NCBI RefSeq assembly: GCF_029278565.1
Contig: NZ_CP119560.1
Coordinates: 248,001 to 312,000 of the forward strand
DNA length: 64,000 bases
Source of the DNA: Haloarcula halophila
Lineage (GTDB): Archaea > Halobacteriota > Halobacteria > Halobacteriales > Haloarculaceae
Direction of reading: 5' to 3'
The notes under the pieces were generated by a model. That model had not been told where the DNA came from. It saw only the letters and a list, made by a program, of their open reading frames with translations, and did not search any database. Positions 52,174 to 60,451 of the stretch are shown one piece after another (positions within the stretch are counted from its first letter, which is position 1; every line of letters starts with the position of its first letter). The position numbers and the translations under genes are program-made.

Positions 52174-52253
52174 TCTGTGCCACGCACCTCCGGGTGGCCG
52201 TGACAGTCGATCAGGTCGCGTGCAGTCGCTCGTGGTGCGCTATCTGGCCACAT
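52170..52253 (-). CDS. Short upstream ORF (27 codons) overlapping the coxM start
   Basis: The ORF starts with an ATG at 52253 and reads MWPDSAPRATARDLIDCHGH, then ends PEVRGTE. Its TGA overlaps the coxM ATG. The TATA element at 52284-52291 is about 27-38 bases before it, so this ATG, not that of coxM, is the first start codon of the predicted mRNA. It may be a leader peptide for translational coupling or attenuation, or a real small protein. No function known. Confidence 0.45.
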   Translation of the reverse strand: MWPDSAPRATARDLIDCHGHPEVRGTE

Positions 52254-52283
52254 ATTGTCGATGAAGATACTCCGTCCAGTGCG

Positions 52284-52291
52284 ATAATAAG
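52284..52291 (-). promoter_or_regulatory. TATA box of the molybdoenzyme operon
   Basis: On the minus strand CTTATTAT is centred about 34 bases before the short ORF at 52253. It predicts a transcript starting near 52260 that covers coxM, coxS and coxL. Confidence 0.5.
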
Positions 52292-52302
52292 TGTTGTTGT
52301 CG

Positions 52303-53445
52303 TTATTCCGGTATCCTCGGGTGAATCGGGCCGTCGCGGTCCCGAAGTCGTCCCCCCTCACAGCCGTTACTGACCGCCAGTGCCTCCGCGACGATGCTGA
52401 GCGCGATCTCCAGCGGTTCGCCCCCGCCGAGATCGAGGCCAACGGGCGTCGAGAGCCGTTCAAGCGCCGACTTCGGGAGTTTGACGCCGTCCTCCGCCAT
52501 CGACTCCCGAAGCTCCTTGAACCGCTCGCGAGGACCCATGAGACCGACGTAGGGTACCTCGGTCTCCGTGAGGAGTGTCTCGACGGCGAGGCGGTCGTCG
52601 ACGAGGTTGTGCGACATGACCACCGCGTACGTGTGCTGGTCGGTCCCGACGCTGTCGGTTATGGTGGTCGGGTGTCCAGTCGTCACCGTGTCCGCGTGGG
52701 GGAACGTCGACTCGTCGACGCCCCCACGGGGGGAGTGGACGGTGACGCGGAAGCCGACATCGGAAGCGAGACGTGCCAGCGGCGGCAGGTCGTTCTGGCT
52801 CCCGAAGAGGAGCAGGTCCGAGACCGGCTGGAGGCTGTCGACCAGCACGGTCGCCGACCCGATATCGACCGTTTGGGTGCTCCCCGTCCCGTGTACTCGG
52901 TCGATCGTGTCACCGATGGCGTCGAGGAGTGTCGTCGGGACCGGTTCACGGTCGGGGACGGCCTCGCGTGTCCCGTCGGCTCCGACGACGGTTCGACTCC
53001 CGATCGGGGTGTCGCCCGACCCGTCGACGACCGTGAGCACGGTCGCCGGGTCGCCGTTGTCCAGCATCGCCAGCGGCCGGTCAACACTCGCGTCCAGCGG
53101 TTCGACGAAGAGGTCGATGACGCCGTTACAGCCCAGCCCCAACCCCCAACTGTCGTCGTCGGAGTCCAGCAGATCGAACACCTCGATCCGTGGCTGGCCG
53201 GTGGCGAGTATCTCCTGGGCGAGATCGACGACCGGTTCCTCCAGACAGCCCGCGGTGACCGCACCGGCGGCCTCCCCGTCAGCCGGGACGAGCATCTTCG
53301 CACCGGGTCGGCGATACGCGGACCCGTCGACGGCCGCGACGGTAACGACCGCGGCGTCCGCGTCGTTCCGGCGGAGCGAACGCATCTGTTCCCGGAGATC
53401 CGTTTCGGTAACACTCCAGGGATCTTCGGACGTAGCCTGTGTCAT
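52303..53445 (-). CDS. XdhC/CoxI-family molybdoenzyme maturation factor
   Basis: 380 residues. The N-terminal XdhC/CoxI part has VAAVDGSAYRRPGAKMLVPA and the Cys-containing GAVTAGCLEEPVVDLAQEIL (about 70-90). The C-terminal Rossmann domain starts SDLLLFGSQNDLPPLARLAS. XdhC proteins bind the molybdenum cofactor, deliver it to the apo-enzyme and help sulfuration. The position upstream of coxM fits. The possible TATA AACTTAACT (about 53468-53478, minus-strand sense reversed) would give a leaderless start at 53445. Confidence 0.9.
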   Translation of the reverse strand: MTQATSEDPWSVTETDLREQMRSLRRNDADAAVVTVAAVDGSAYRRPGAKMLVPADGEAAGAVTAGCLEEPVVDLAQEILATGQPRIEVFDLLDSDDDSWGLGLGCNGVIDLFVEPLDASVDRPLAMLDNGDPATVLTVVDGSGDTPIGSRTVVGADGTREAVPDREPVPTTLLDAIGDTIDRVHGTGSTQTVDIGSATVLVDSLQPVSDLLLFGSQNDLPPLARLASDVGFRVTVHSPRGGVDESTFPHADTVTTGHPTTITDSVGTDQHTYAVVMSHNLVDDRLAVETLLTETEVPYVGLMGPRERFKELRESMAEDGVKLPKSALERLSTPVGLDLGGGEPLEIALSIVAEALAVSNGCEGGRLRDRDGPIHPRIPE

Positions 53446-53502
53446 ACTGTCACGTTAGTCCTCCGATCAGTTAAGTTGCCGATCTCTCCGGGGCCGGTGA
53501 GC

Positions 53503-54702
53503 TTATTCGTCACCGAAGACGCCGTCGTCCCGAAGTCGCTCTAACTGTTCCTGGTCGTAGCCCAGCTCCCGGAACACTTCGTCGGTATGCTCGCCCAGGT
53601 CCGGCGGGGCGGCGTCGAATCCGGAGACGGCGCTGCCGAAATTCAGCGGATGTTCGATGACGGGGATCTCCCGGTCGCCGTCGTCGATGTGGCTGACCAT
53701 CTCCCGGGCCTCGACCTGTTCGCTCGACAGCGCTTCGTCGACGGTCTGGACCGGGCCGGCCGGGATCCCGGCCTCGACGAGGATCTCCATCCACTCCTCG
53801 GTCGTGCGGGCGGTGAGCGTCTCGGCGATCTCGGCTTCGAGCGCGTCCATCTGCTCGACGCGGTCGGCGTTGGTCGCGAAACGGTCGTCCTCGGCGAGGT
53901 CGGGCCGGTCGATCGCCTCACAGAAGCCCCGCCAGAGTTTCTGGTTGAGACAGGCGACGTTCAGGTAGCCGTCGGCGGTCTCGAACGTCTGGTAGGGGGC
54001 AAGCACCGGGTCTTTCGTCCCCATCCGTGTCGGCTCCTCGCCGGCGAAGACCTTGCCGGCCTGCTTGGTCAACCACGGCAACGTCGCGTCGAGCATCCCG
54101 AGTTCGACGTACTCCCCCTCGCCGGTTCGCTCGCGGCGGTACAGCGCGTTCATGATACCGAACGCCGCCCACATACCCGTGATGAGATCGGTCTGTGGCA
54201 GCCCGACTTTCACCGGGTCGCCGTCCTCCTCACCGGTCACGGACATGATCCCGCTCATCCCCTGGACGAGCAGATCGTAGCCGGGGCGTTCGCTCCAGGG
54301 GCCGGTGTTGCCAAACGCCGAGATGTCACAGTAGACGAGTTCCTCGTTGTGCTCGGAGAGGTCGTCGTAGCCGATACCGAGCCGTTCGGCGGTACCCGGC
54401 CGGAAGTTCTGGAGGACGACGTCGGCGCTCTCGACGAGATCGTAGCAGGCCGCCAGTCCTTCCGCTTTCTTGAGGTCGAGTTCGACGCTTCGCTTGTCGT
54501 AGTTGACAGTCCAGTAGTACGGCGACGCGCCGTCGATAAACGGCGGGCCGGAGTGACGGATGTCGTCACCGACGTTCGGACGTTCGATCTTGATGACGTC
54601 CGCACCCTGGTTCGCGAGCATCAGCGAACAGAAGCCGCCGGTGACGAACGTCGAGAGATCCACAACCGTGATGTCTTCGAGGATCGGGCTTTCCGCTGCC
54701 AT
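53503..54702 (-). CDS. CaiB/BaiF-family (class III) CoA-transferase
   Basis: 399 residues. The N-terminus ITVVDLSTFVTGGFCSLMLA and GADVIKIERPNVGDDIRHSG give the CoA-binding region. The catalytic Asp is in RPGYDLLVQGMSGIMSVTG (about 167-185). Family III enzymes move CoA between carboxylic acids without a free acyl-CoA intermediate pool. The ATG at 54702 is preferred; the upstream extension is basic. It lies between the XdhC factor and the MFS gene, all codirectional, suggesting that the molybdoenzyme's product or substrate is a carboxylic acid that is activated to CoA. That differs from simple purine degradation. Confidence 0.9.
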   Translation of the reverse strand: MAAESPILEDITVVDLSTFVTGGFCSLMLANQGADVIKIERPNVGDDIRHSGPPFIDGASPYYWTVNYDKRSVELDLKKAEGLAACYDLVESADVVLQNFRPGTAERLGIGYDDLSEHNEELVYCDISAFGNTGPWSERPGYDLLVQGMSGIMSVTGEEDGDPVKVGLPQTDLITGMWAAFGIMNALYRRERTGEGEYVELGMLDATLPWLTKQAGKVFAGEEPTRMGTKDPVLAPYQTFETADGYLNVACLNQKLWRGFCEAIDRPDLAEDDRFATNADRVEQMDALEAEIAETLTARTTEEWMEILVEAGIPAGPVQTVDEALSSEQVEAREMVSHIDDGDREIPVIEHPLNFGSAVSGFDAAPPDLGEHTDEVFRELGYDQEQLERLRDDGVFGDE

Positions 54703-54809
54703 ACGTACGTACACACTCACCGGTTTCAAATATGTACCGCCTGCGGCCCGGGGTGGAACCGGCACCCCATCCGATCACAGGACTGCACAGCAGTCGGACT
54801 CCCGACCGT

Positions 54810-55964
54810 TCACCCCTCGCTCTCGCCCATGGTCTGTCGCCAGACGCCGACGACGACGATAGTCGACAGTGACAGCACCACGAACCCGACCGTATAGCCC
54901 GCCGTCAGTTCCAGGAGTTGCCCGACGAGCCACGGATACGCCAGGGCGACGACGTTGCCGATCGCGGTCATCCCGACCAGCAGGACGCCGGCGTCGGCGT
55001 CGATGTCGGTGAACGCGAGACTGAACAGCGGGCCGAACGGCAGTCCGAACCCGGCCCCGGTAAGGACGAGCGCGACGGCCAACAGGAGCGGTGCCCCGAG
55101 CCACAGGGCGGCGGCAACCAGCCCCAGCGTCCCCGCGAGAAAGACCAGTCCGCCCTCGACGGCGCGTGTCGCGGTCGTCACCGTCGTGAGCCACCCGCTG
55201 TACGTTCGGCCGAGGAACGTCGCCGTCGCAAAGCCCGCGAGAACGAGCGTCGTCGGCAACGCCGGAACGCCGGAGAGCACGTCCGTGTACCACGTCGTAG
55301 CCACGATGAGGAGTCCGTACGATGCCGCGTTGGCCAGTCCGAGCCCCATCCCGGAGGGACTCCAGAACGCGTCGACGTAGTCACGAAACCGCCGCGGTTC
55401 ACCGGAGGCGACGGGCTGAAGCGATGGCGCGAACAGCGCCGAGGCCGCGACCGGGACCGCTGCGGCGAGGGCCGGTACCACCGGCCCGACCGCCGCGACA
55501 GCCCGCGGTGTGACCGCGATACCGACCGCGAGACCGAGCGTGAACGTCGCGCCGAGGAGGCCCTGTGTTCGGGCGACATCACCGTCGTCGGCGCGCATCC
55601 CGGCGTAGGTCATCGACGCCAGAAACGTCGCCCCCATCCCGAACCCGAGCAGCAAACGCCCGGCGTGAGCAAGCGGTAGGGAGAGGCTTCCACCGAGGGC
55701 CGTCCCGACTGTTCCGGCCCCCAGGCCGACGGTGGCGGCGAGACGAACCGAACGGCGTCGGGAGAGAACGTCCGTCGGCCAGACGATCACGAACTGCCCG
55801 AAGAGGAACAGCGTCGACCCGAAGCCGGCGACGCTGGGCGCGAAGTCCCGAGCGACGAGTTCCGCGACGTAGGTCCCGAACCCGCCGACGGCAAGCCCCA
55901 TCCCGAAGAGCCCACAGCCGAGGACAGTCAGCGCTCGTCGCGGGAGTGCCATCAGCGACGACAC
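54810..55964 (-). CDS. MFS transporter
   Basis: 384 residues with about 12 hydrophobic spans. The A-like motif between spans 2 and 3 is PTDVLSRRRSVRLAA, a weak version of the MFS loop. The pattern GLGLANAASYGLLIVATTWY and the later GLPFGPLFSLAFTDIDADAG fit the nitrate/oxalate-like or YNFM-type groups. It probably imports or exports an organic anion related to the CoA-transferase and molybdoenzyme. It lies 107 bases before the CoA-transferase gene on the same strand. Substrate unknown. Confidence 0.85.
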   Translation of the reverse strand: MSSLMALPRRALTVLGCGLFGMGLAVGGFGTYVAELVARDFAPSVAGFGSTLFLFGQFVIVWPTDVLSRRRSVRLAATVGLGAGTVGTALGGSLSLPLAHAGRLLLGFGMGATFLASMTYAGMRADDGDVARTQGLLGATFTLGLAVGIAVTPRAVAAVGPVVPALAAAVPVAASALFAPSLQPVASGEPRRFRDYVDAFWSPSGMGLGLANAASYGLLIVATTWYTDVLSGVPALPTTLVLAGFATATFLGRTYSGWLTTVTTATRAVEGGLVFLAGTLGLVAAALWLGAPLLLAVALVLTGAGFGLPFGPLFSLAFTDIDADAGVLLVGMTAIGNVVALAYPWLVGQLLELTAGYTVGFVVLSLSTIVVVGVWRQTMGESEG

Positions 55965-56004
55965 TCCCCCGCTGGCGTGTTCTCGCCGTGGAGACGGACA
56001 GGCG

Positions 56005-57048
56005 TCATCGGGCGGGGTCCAGAATCGTCATCCCGAACGTGTCCCCGTCTCGGATGTCCGCGTGCACCGCGGGCACCGCCGACAGTCCAACCTCGTCCGT
56101 GATCACGGGGTCGATACGGCCGTCAGCCAGCAGGCGCGCAGCACGAACCACCTGCTGTCTGGTCGCGTACCGTGATCCCACGAGCGAGGCTTCCTTCACG
56201 ACGAACTCCTTCAGCGGCGGCGCGAACGACCGGTCGTGGTGGGTCGTCAGTGAGACGACCTGCCCGCCCATCGCGAGCGCGTCCCACGCGGCTTTGAGCG
56301 TCGGAACGTCGCCGACGGTGTCGACGACGACGGTCGGGCCGTCGCCGTAGCGGGTCGCCGATCGAAGCCGCGCCGCGAACTCGGGTTGGCTCGCGTCGAT
56401 CGTCGATACCGCCGGCCCGGTGACCCGATCGACGTGTGCCAGCCGTTCGTCCCGCACGTCGGCGGCGAGGACGGTCGCGCCACGCGTGGCAGCGAGTTGG
56501 CTCAGATGAACGCCGATACGGCCGGCCGCACCGATGACCAGCACGGTATCCTCGTCACCGATGTCGGTCCGCTCACAGATGTGCAGCGGGGTCGCCACTC
56601 CGTCGGCGGCGATCGCCGCGGCCCCGAAGGAGAGGTCGTCGGGGATCGGCAGGGCGTTTGCGGCCGGGAGCGTCGTGTACTCGGCGTACGCGCCCTGGGT
56701 ATTCACGCCGAGCCACCCGCCGAAGTCGGTACACTGGTTGGCGTCCCCGCGCCGGCAGGCGTCACACCGGCCACAGGTGAGATAGAAGTACGCCGCGACG
56801 CGGTCGCCGACAGTGTGGTCGGTGACGTCTTCGCCGACGGCGTCGACGACACCGGCGAACTCGTGTCCTGGCACCCTCGGGACGAGCCCCGGGTCGTCGT
56901 CGAGTCCGCCCTGTATCGCGTTCTCGACGGTGCGTGTGACGCCACAGGCACGGACCTCGACGCGGACCTCGTCGGGTGCCGGGTCCGGTCGTTCGCGTGA
57001 CTCGACTGCCAGTTCTCCGCCCCAGTCAGGGAGTACAACAGCCTTCAT
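56005..57048 (-). CDS. Zinc-dependent alcohol dehydrogenase family protein
   Basis: 347 residues, MDR family. The catalytic-zinc Cys is in ACGVTRTVENAIQGG and the His/Glu in PGHEFAGVVDAVGED. Four structural-zinc cysteines lie in CGRCDACRRGDANQC (about 95-109). The nucleotide site reads VLVIGAAGRIGVHLSQLA. The second-sphere residues after the first Cys (VTRT rather than SD or HT) are unusual. An alternative ATG 18 bases upstream (57066) is possible. It precedes the MFS gene and may belong to the same carboxylic-acid pathway. Substrate unknown. Confidence 0.87.
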   Translation of the reverse strand: MKAVVLPDWGGELAVESRERPDPAPDEVRVEVRACGVTRTVENAIQGGLDDDPGLVPRVPGHEFAGVVDAVGEDVTDHTVGDRVAAYFYLTCGRCDACRRGDANQCTDFGGWLGVNTQGAYAEYTTLPAANALPIPDDLSFGAAAIAADGVATPLHICERTDIGDEDTVLVIGAAGRIGVHLSQLAATRGATVLAADVRDERLAHVDRVTGPAVSTIDASQPEFAARLRSATRYGDGPTVVVDTVGDVPTLKAAWDALAMGGQVVSLTTHHDRSFAPPLKEFVVKEASLVGSRYATRQQVVRAARLLADGRIDPVITDEVGLSAVPAVHADIRDGDTFGMTILDPAR

Positions 57049-57168
57049 ACGTGATCGGTCGGGCATGGCCTGTTGGCCGTATGTCGTTGCACAGTAAATG
57101 CGGTTTGGTTCCCACGGTCGCTGTCAGCGATCGGCTGGCAGGACTCGATCGGTGTGGGTGGTCGGGGC

Positions 57169-58188
57169 TTACGGACGGCTCTCCAGCCTGTCGAGCGGGT
57201 TCTCGCTCGTGGCGTCGCTGGCGGTGATCGGTTCGGGTTCGGTACTCGCCGGAGCCGTCTGACTGTCGTCGCCCTCGACGGTGTCGGCTGATTCGTCCGT
57301 CACAGCCGGGGTCGGATCGGTCGTCTCCGACGCTGACGCGTCCGCCGACTGGGACTGTTGCCAGATGATCGCACCGGCAGCGCCCAGTGCGGCCGTCAGT
57401 CCAAGCACTAGCAGTGAAGAGCTGTCCTCGGTCGAGGCTGGCTGTTGGGTCGGTTGCTCCGTCGCTCGTGGGGTTCCGGTCGACGGGGTCCGCGTGGGGA
57501 CCGGCTGTCGGTTGCTCCCCCGGAGTCGTCGCCAGAGTCCCGATCCGAGGATGCCAAGAACCACACCGGCAGCGAACGACTGGCCGTTGCTCGGTCCGTC
57601 GCCACTGGTCAGCGAGACGGCCTTGCCGACCACTGCCCCGACAGCGTCGCCACCTGCCGATTCGGTCGCCGGTTCCGCCGCCTTCTCCGAGAGCGCCTCG
57701 GTCTCCTCGCTACTCGCCGCCTGGAGCCTCGACTCCGCGGGTGTCCCCGCGTTGACGTGTGCCTCCATGTCCTGGAAGAACTCGTTGACTAGTTTGTCGG
57801 CGACGCTCCCGATGGCGCGTTCGCCCATGCTCGCGATGATCCCGGAGATCTCCGCGTTGGCCTGCCAAGACACCGTCGTCGTCCCGTCGCCGTTGTCGTG
57901 AAGCTCCTGCCAGGCGGTCACGTCGAAGGAGTTCCGACTGGCTTCACCTGTCGCCTGTATCTCTAGTCGTTTCGGCCGGTCACACTCCGTCACGATGGCC
58001 TCGACGTCGAAGGACGGTTTGACGCTCCCGACACCGACAGAGAGCCCAGCGACGATGTGTGACGGACTCTCCAGTACCATCTTGTTACAGCCGGGGGCAC
58101 AGTCCAAGAGGATGTCCGGGTCAGTGAAGTACTTCCAGAGCTCCTCGGGCGATCCGTCGACCGTGAATTCGCCGCTGAACTCCATCAT
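57169..58188 (-). CDS. CoxG-like SRPBCC protein with long C-terminal membrane extension
   Basis: 339 residues. The first ~150 form a CoxG/SRPBCC domain (FTVDGSPEELWKYFTDPDIL, then the later MGERAIGSVADKLVNEFFQD). After a linker there is a first hydrophobic span (FAAGVVLGILGSGLW, about 205-219), a Pro/Thr/Ser-rich region, and a second span (LLVLGLTAALGAAGAIIW, about 258-275) followed by an acidic tail. CoxG helps molybdenum hydroxylases associate with the membrane. Here the operon context, a few genes from coxLMS, agrees. Known CoxG proteins are about 150-230 residues, so this one is long. Confidence 0.85.
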   Translation of the reverse strand: MMEFSGEFTVDGSPEELWKYFTDPDILLDCAPGCNKMVLESPSHIVAGLSVGVGSVKPSFDVEAIVTECDRPKRLEIQATGEASRNSFDVTAWQELHDNGDGTTTVSWQANAEISGIIASMGERAIGSVADKLVNEFFQDMEAHVNAGTPAESRLQAASSEETEALSEKAAEPATESAGGDAVGAVVGKAVSLTSGDGPSNGQSFAAGVVLGILGSGLWRRLRGSNRQPVPTRTPSTGTPRATEQPTQQPASTEDSSSLLVLGLTAALGAAGAIIWQQSQSADASASETTDPTPAVTDESADTVEGDDSQTAPASTEPEPITASDATSENPLDRLESRP

Positions 58189-58379
58189 CGGCCCGTGTCA
58201 CCTCCGACTGCACCTGGTCGTCGGCCGGCCGTCTCTGGGTCTGTCGCCGCTCCGTCGTGAAACGATTGCTGTATCATAGTTGTCGTATCCGGTGGGTCGT
58301 AACCGTCGCGACTGCCACTGTTCGCAGTGTGATACCGTAACGTGGTCGCCGTTCACACAAATATCTATCGTCGGGCCAG

Positions 58380-60275
58380 CTAGTCGTCGGCCGGCTGGAG
58401 CGGGAGTTCGATGTGGGTCGGATACTCCTCGCTGTGGTGGACGGTGTTCGTGGCGACGTTGTACTCGCGGTCGCCGTACAGCGGCCCGCCGGTGTTGTGG
58501 TTCACGTCGTACCGCGGGAAGTTCGACGAGGAGATGTCCAGTCGGATGCGGTGGCCCGCCTTGAACACGTTCGCCGTCGGGTACGGCTCCATGGTGTACT
58601 CGTGGACGGCACCGGGCTCGACGAAATCCGGGGTCTCCCGGTAGCCGCGGTAGCGGCCGCGGCAGATGGAGTCCGCCAGGTTGAGCGCGAATCCGTCCTC
58701 GAACTCCTGGCTCGGCGGATACTCGTCGATCAGTTTGGCGGTGAAGTCCGTATCGGGCGCGTCGGTCTCGCCGTATACCGTGACGGAGATCGGGCCGGCG
58801 ATGCGCATCGGTTCCTCCAGTGGCGGTGTCCGGAAGACGAGCACGTCGTCGCGGGTCTCCAGCGGTCTATCGGCTCGCTCGGCCCCGAGCGTGTCCGCTC
58901 TCGTCCGCTGATCGTATCCGCCACGGCCGGTCATATCTACCAGATTCCGCTCGGAGAGCGGATACTCCAGGATACTCTCCTCCCGTGGCTCGTAGGTGAT
59001 ATACGACGAGCAGTTCCCGCCCAGCGTCGGCACGGGGTTCTTGGGGTCGAACTCGTAACTCGTGTGTGACTCGGCCTCATTCGGGGCCTCCTGCCGGAGG
59101 ACACCGTCTTCGTGTGCGTAGAGCGCAGTGAACTCCGTCTCCGGAAGGGGCCAGTCCGACGCGCTCCGCCAGGAGCCACCATGGAAGAGGCGACCGTCGC
59201 GGGACTGGTGACCGTCGCCTTCCCCCATCTGGAAGAACTCGACGGTCGACTGGTCGCTCCAGGTGTCCGCGCCTTTCAGGTAGTGATCGAAGAAGTCCAG
59301 ACGGGTCTGCTGGTAGTCCATCAGCGCTTGCTCGCCGAACTCCAGCTCGCCGGAGTAGGACTTGTTCCAGGACGGCAGCGGGTAGCTGTTCCACCCGTGT
59401 GTCCAGGGACCCATGAGGAGGAAGTGGTCGCTGTCCTTGCGCCCGGCCAGCGCCTCGAAGTTGTCACAGGTCGCCTTGGTGTACGAGTCGTACCAGGCGC
59501 CCGCGTAGACGGTGGGCACGTCCGCGCTCTCGTCGTAGTAGGCCTCGAAGTTGATCCCGGGGGACTGCCAGAGCTCGTCGTTGGCGTTCCCCGAGGTCAT
59601 GATGTCGAACGTCCACTCCTCGTAGTCCGGGATGTGTTTGAGCGGTGATTGGCCGGGCTGGATCGGTCCGTCTTCGAGCACCTCCCGAACGTCGACGTTG
59701 GCGAGTGCCTGCTGGATGTCGTCGTCTTCGAGCGCGCGCTTGGCGAACCCGCCGCCCAGGGTCAGCGCCCAGCAGAGCCAGCGCAACTCGAAGGCGCCGT
59801 TGTGCCGGAACGTCGCTTTCCGCCCGTTCGCGGCACCCTGGTTGACGAACATCGCTTCGAGATGTGGCGGGTCCTGGGTCGCCAACGCCGACTGTACCCA
59901 CGCCCCGTAGGAGGTGCCGAAGGTGCCGACCTGGCCGTCACAGTACGGTCGGTCGGCGAGCCATTCGACGGTGTCGTGGCCGTCCTCGGCCTCGTTCTTG
60001 AAGATGTAGAAGTCCCCCTCGCTCTCGAATCGGCCCCGACAGTCCTGGACGGCGACGACGTACCCTCGCTTCGCGTACCACTCGCCGTGGCGCTCCATGC
60101 GGCCGCGCTTGCCGTACGGCGTGCGGTCGAGCAGTGCCGGTTTCGGCTCCGAGATCGGATCGCCCGTCTCGGGGTCTGTCGGCCGGTAGATATCGGCCGC
60201 CAACACCGTGCCGTCACGCATCTCTACCGAAACGTTCAGCTCTGCTTGCACTCCGTACGCTGGTTCGCTACGCAT
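58380..60275 (-). CDS. CocE/NonD-family (X-Pro dipeptidyl-peptidase-type) hydrolase
   Basis: 631 residues. The alpha/beta-hydrolase part has the nucleophile Ser in TFGTSYGAWVQSALA (about 123) and the preceding YVVAVQDCRGRFESEG typical of the family. The C-terminal jelly-roll half includes ISVTVYGETDAPDTDFTAKL and RIRLDISSSNFPRYDVN, also diagnostic. It cleaves esters or peptides. The ATG at 60275 matches a minus-strand TATA at 60300-60307 (leaderless). No signal peptide, so it is cytoplasmic. It is separated by 191 bases from the CoxG-like gene; joint function not evident. Confidence 0.9.
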   Translation of the reverse strand: MRSEPAYGVQAELNVSVEMRDGTVLAADIYRPTDPETGDPISEPKPALLDRTPYGKRGRMERHGEWYAKRGYVVAVQDCRGRFESEGDFYIFKNEAEDGHDTVEWLADRPYCDGQVGTFGTSYGAWVQSALATQDPPHLEAMFVNQGAANGRKATFRHNGAFELRWLCWALTLGGGFAKRALEDDDIQQALANVDVREVLEDGPIQPGQSPLKHIPDYEEWTFDIMTSGNANDELWQSPGINFEAYYDESADVPTVYAGAWYDSYTKATCDNFEALAGRKDSDHFLLMGPWTHGWNSYPLPSWNKSYSGELEFGEQALMDYQQTRLDFFDHYLKGADTWSDQSTVEFFQMGEGDGHQSRDGRLFHGGSWRSASDWPLPETEFTALYAHEDGVLRQEAPNEAESHTSYEFDPKNPVPTLGGNCSSYITYEPREESILEYPLSERNLVDMTGRGGYDQRTRADTLGAERADRPLETRDDVLVFRTPPLEEPMRIAGPISVTVYGETDAPDTDFTAKLIDEYPPSQEFEDGFALNLADSICRGRYRGYRETPDFVEPGAVHEYTMEPYPTANVFKAGHRIRLDISSSNFPRYDVNHNTGGPLYGDREYNVATNTVHHSEEYPTHIELPLQPADD

Positions 60276-60299
60276 GCTACGACCGAGCACCAAGAGCGT

Positions 60300-60307
60300 A
60301 AAATAAC
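60300..60307 (-). promoter_or_regulatory. TATA box of the CocE-type hydrolase gene
   Basis: On the minus strand GTTATTTT is centred about 28 bases before the ATG at 60275. Confidence 0.5.
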
Positions 60308-60420
60308 TTACGTACGGAGCGATCCTCGGTTACACGTGGCGGGGACACGCCGTGATCTCACTCTGTCAGGGATGTCGTGACCGATTTTCTCCCACGGCCA
60401 TTCCTGACACGAGAGTATGA

Positions 60421-60427
60421 TTTATTA
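60421..60427 (+). promoter_or_regulatory. TATA box of the first NCS2 permease gene
   Basis: TTTATTA is centred 28 bases before the ATG at 60452. This supports that start over an earlier in-frame GTG (60377). Confidence 0.5.
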
Positions 60428-60451
60428 CGAACAGTTTGCGTACGGGGTACC

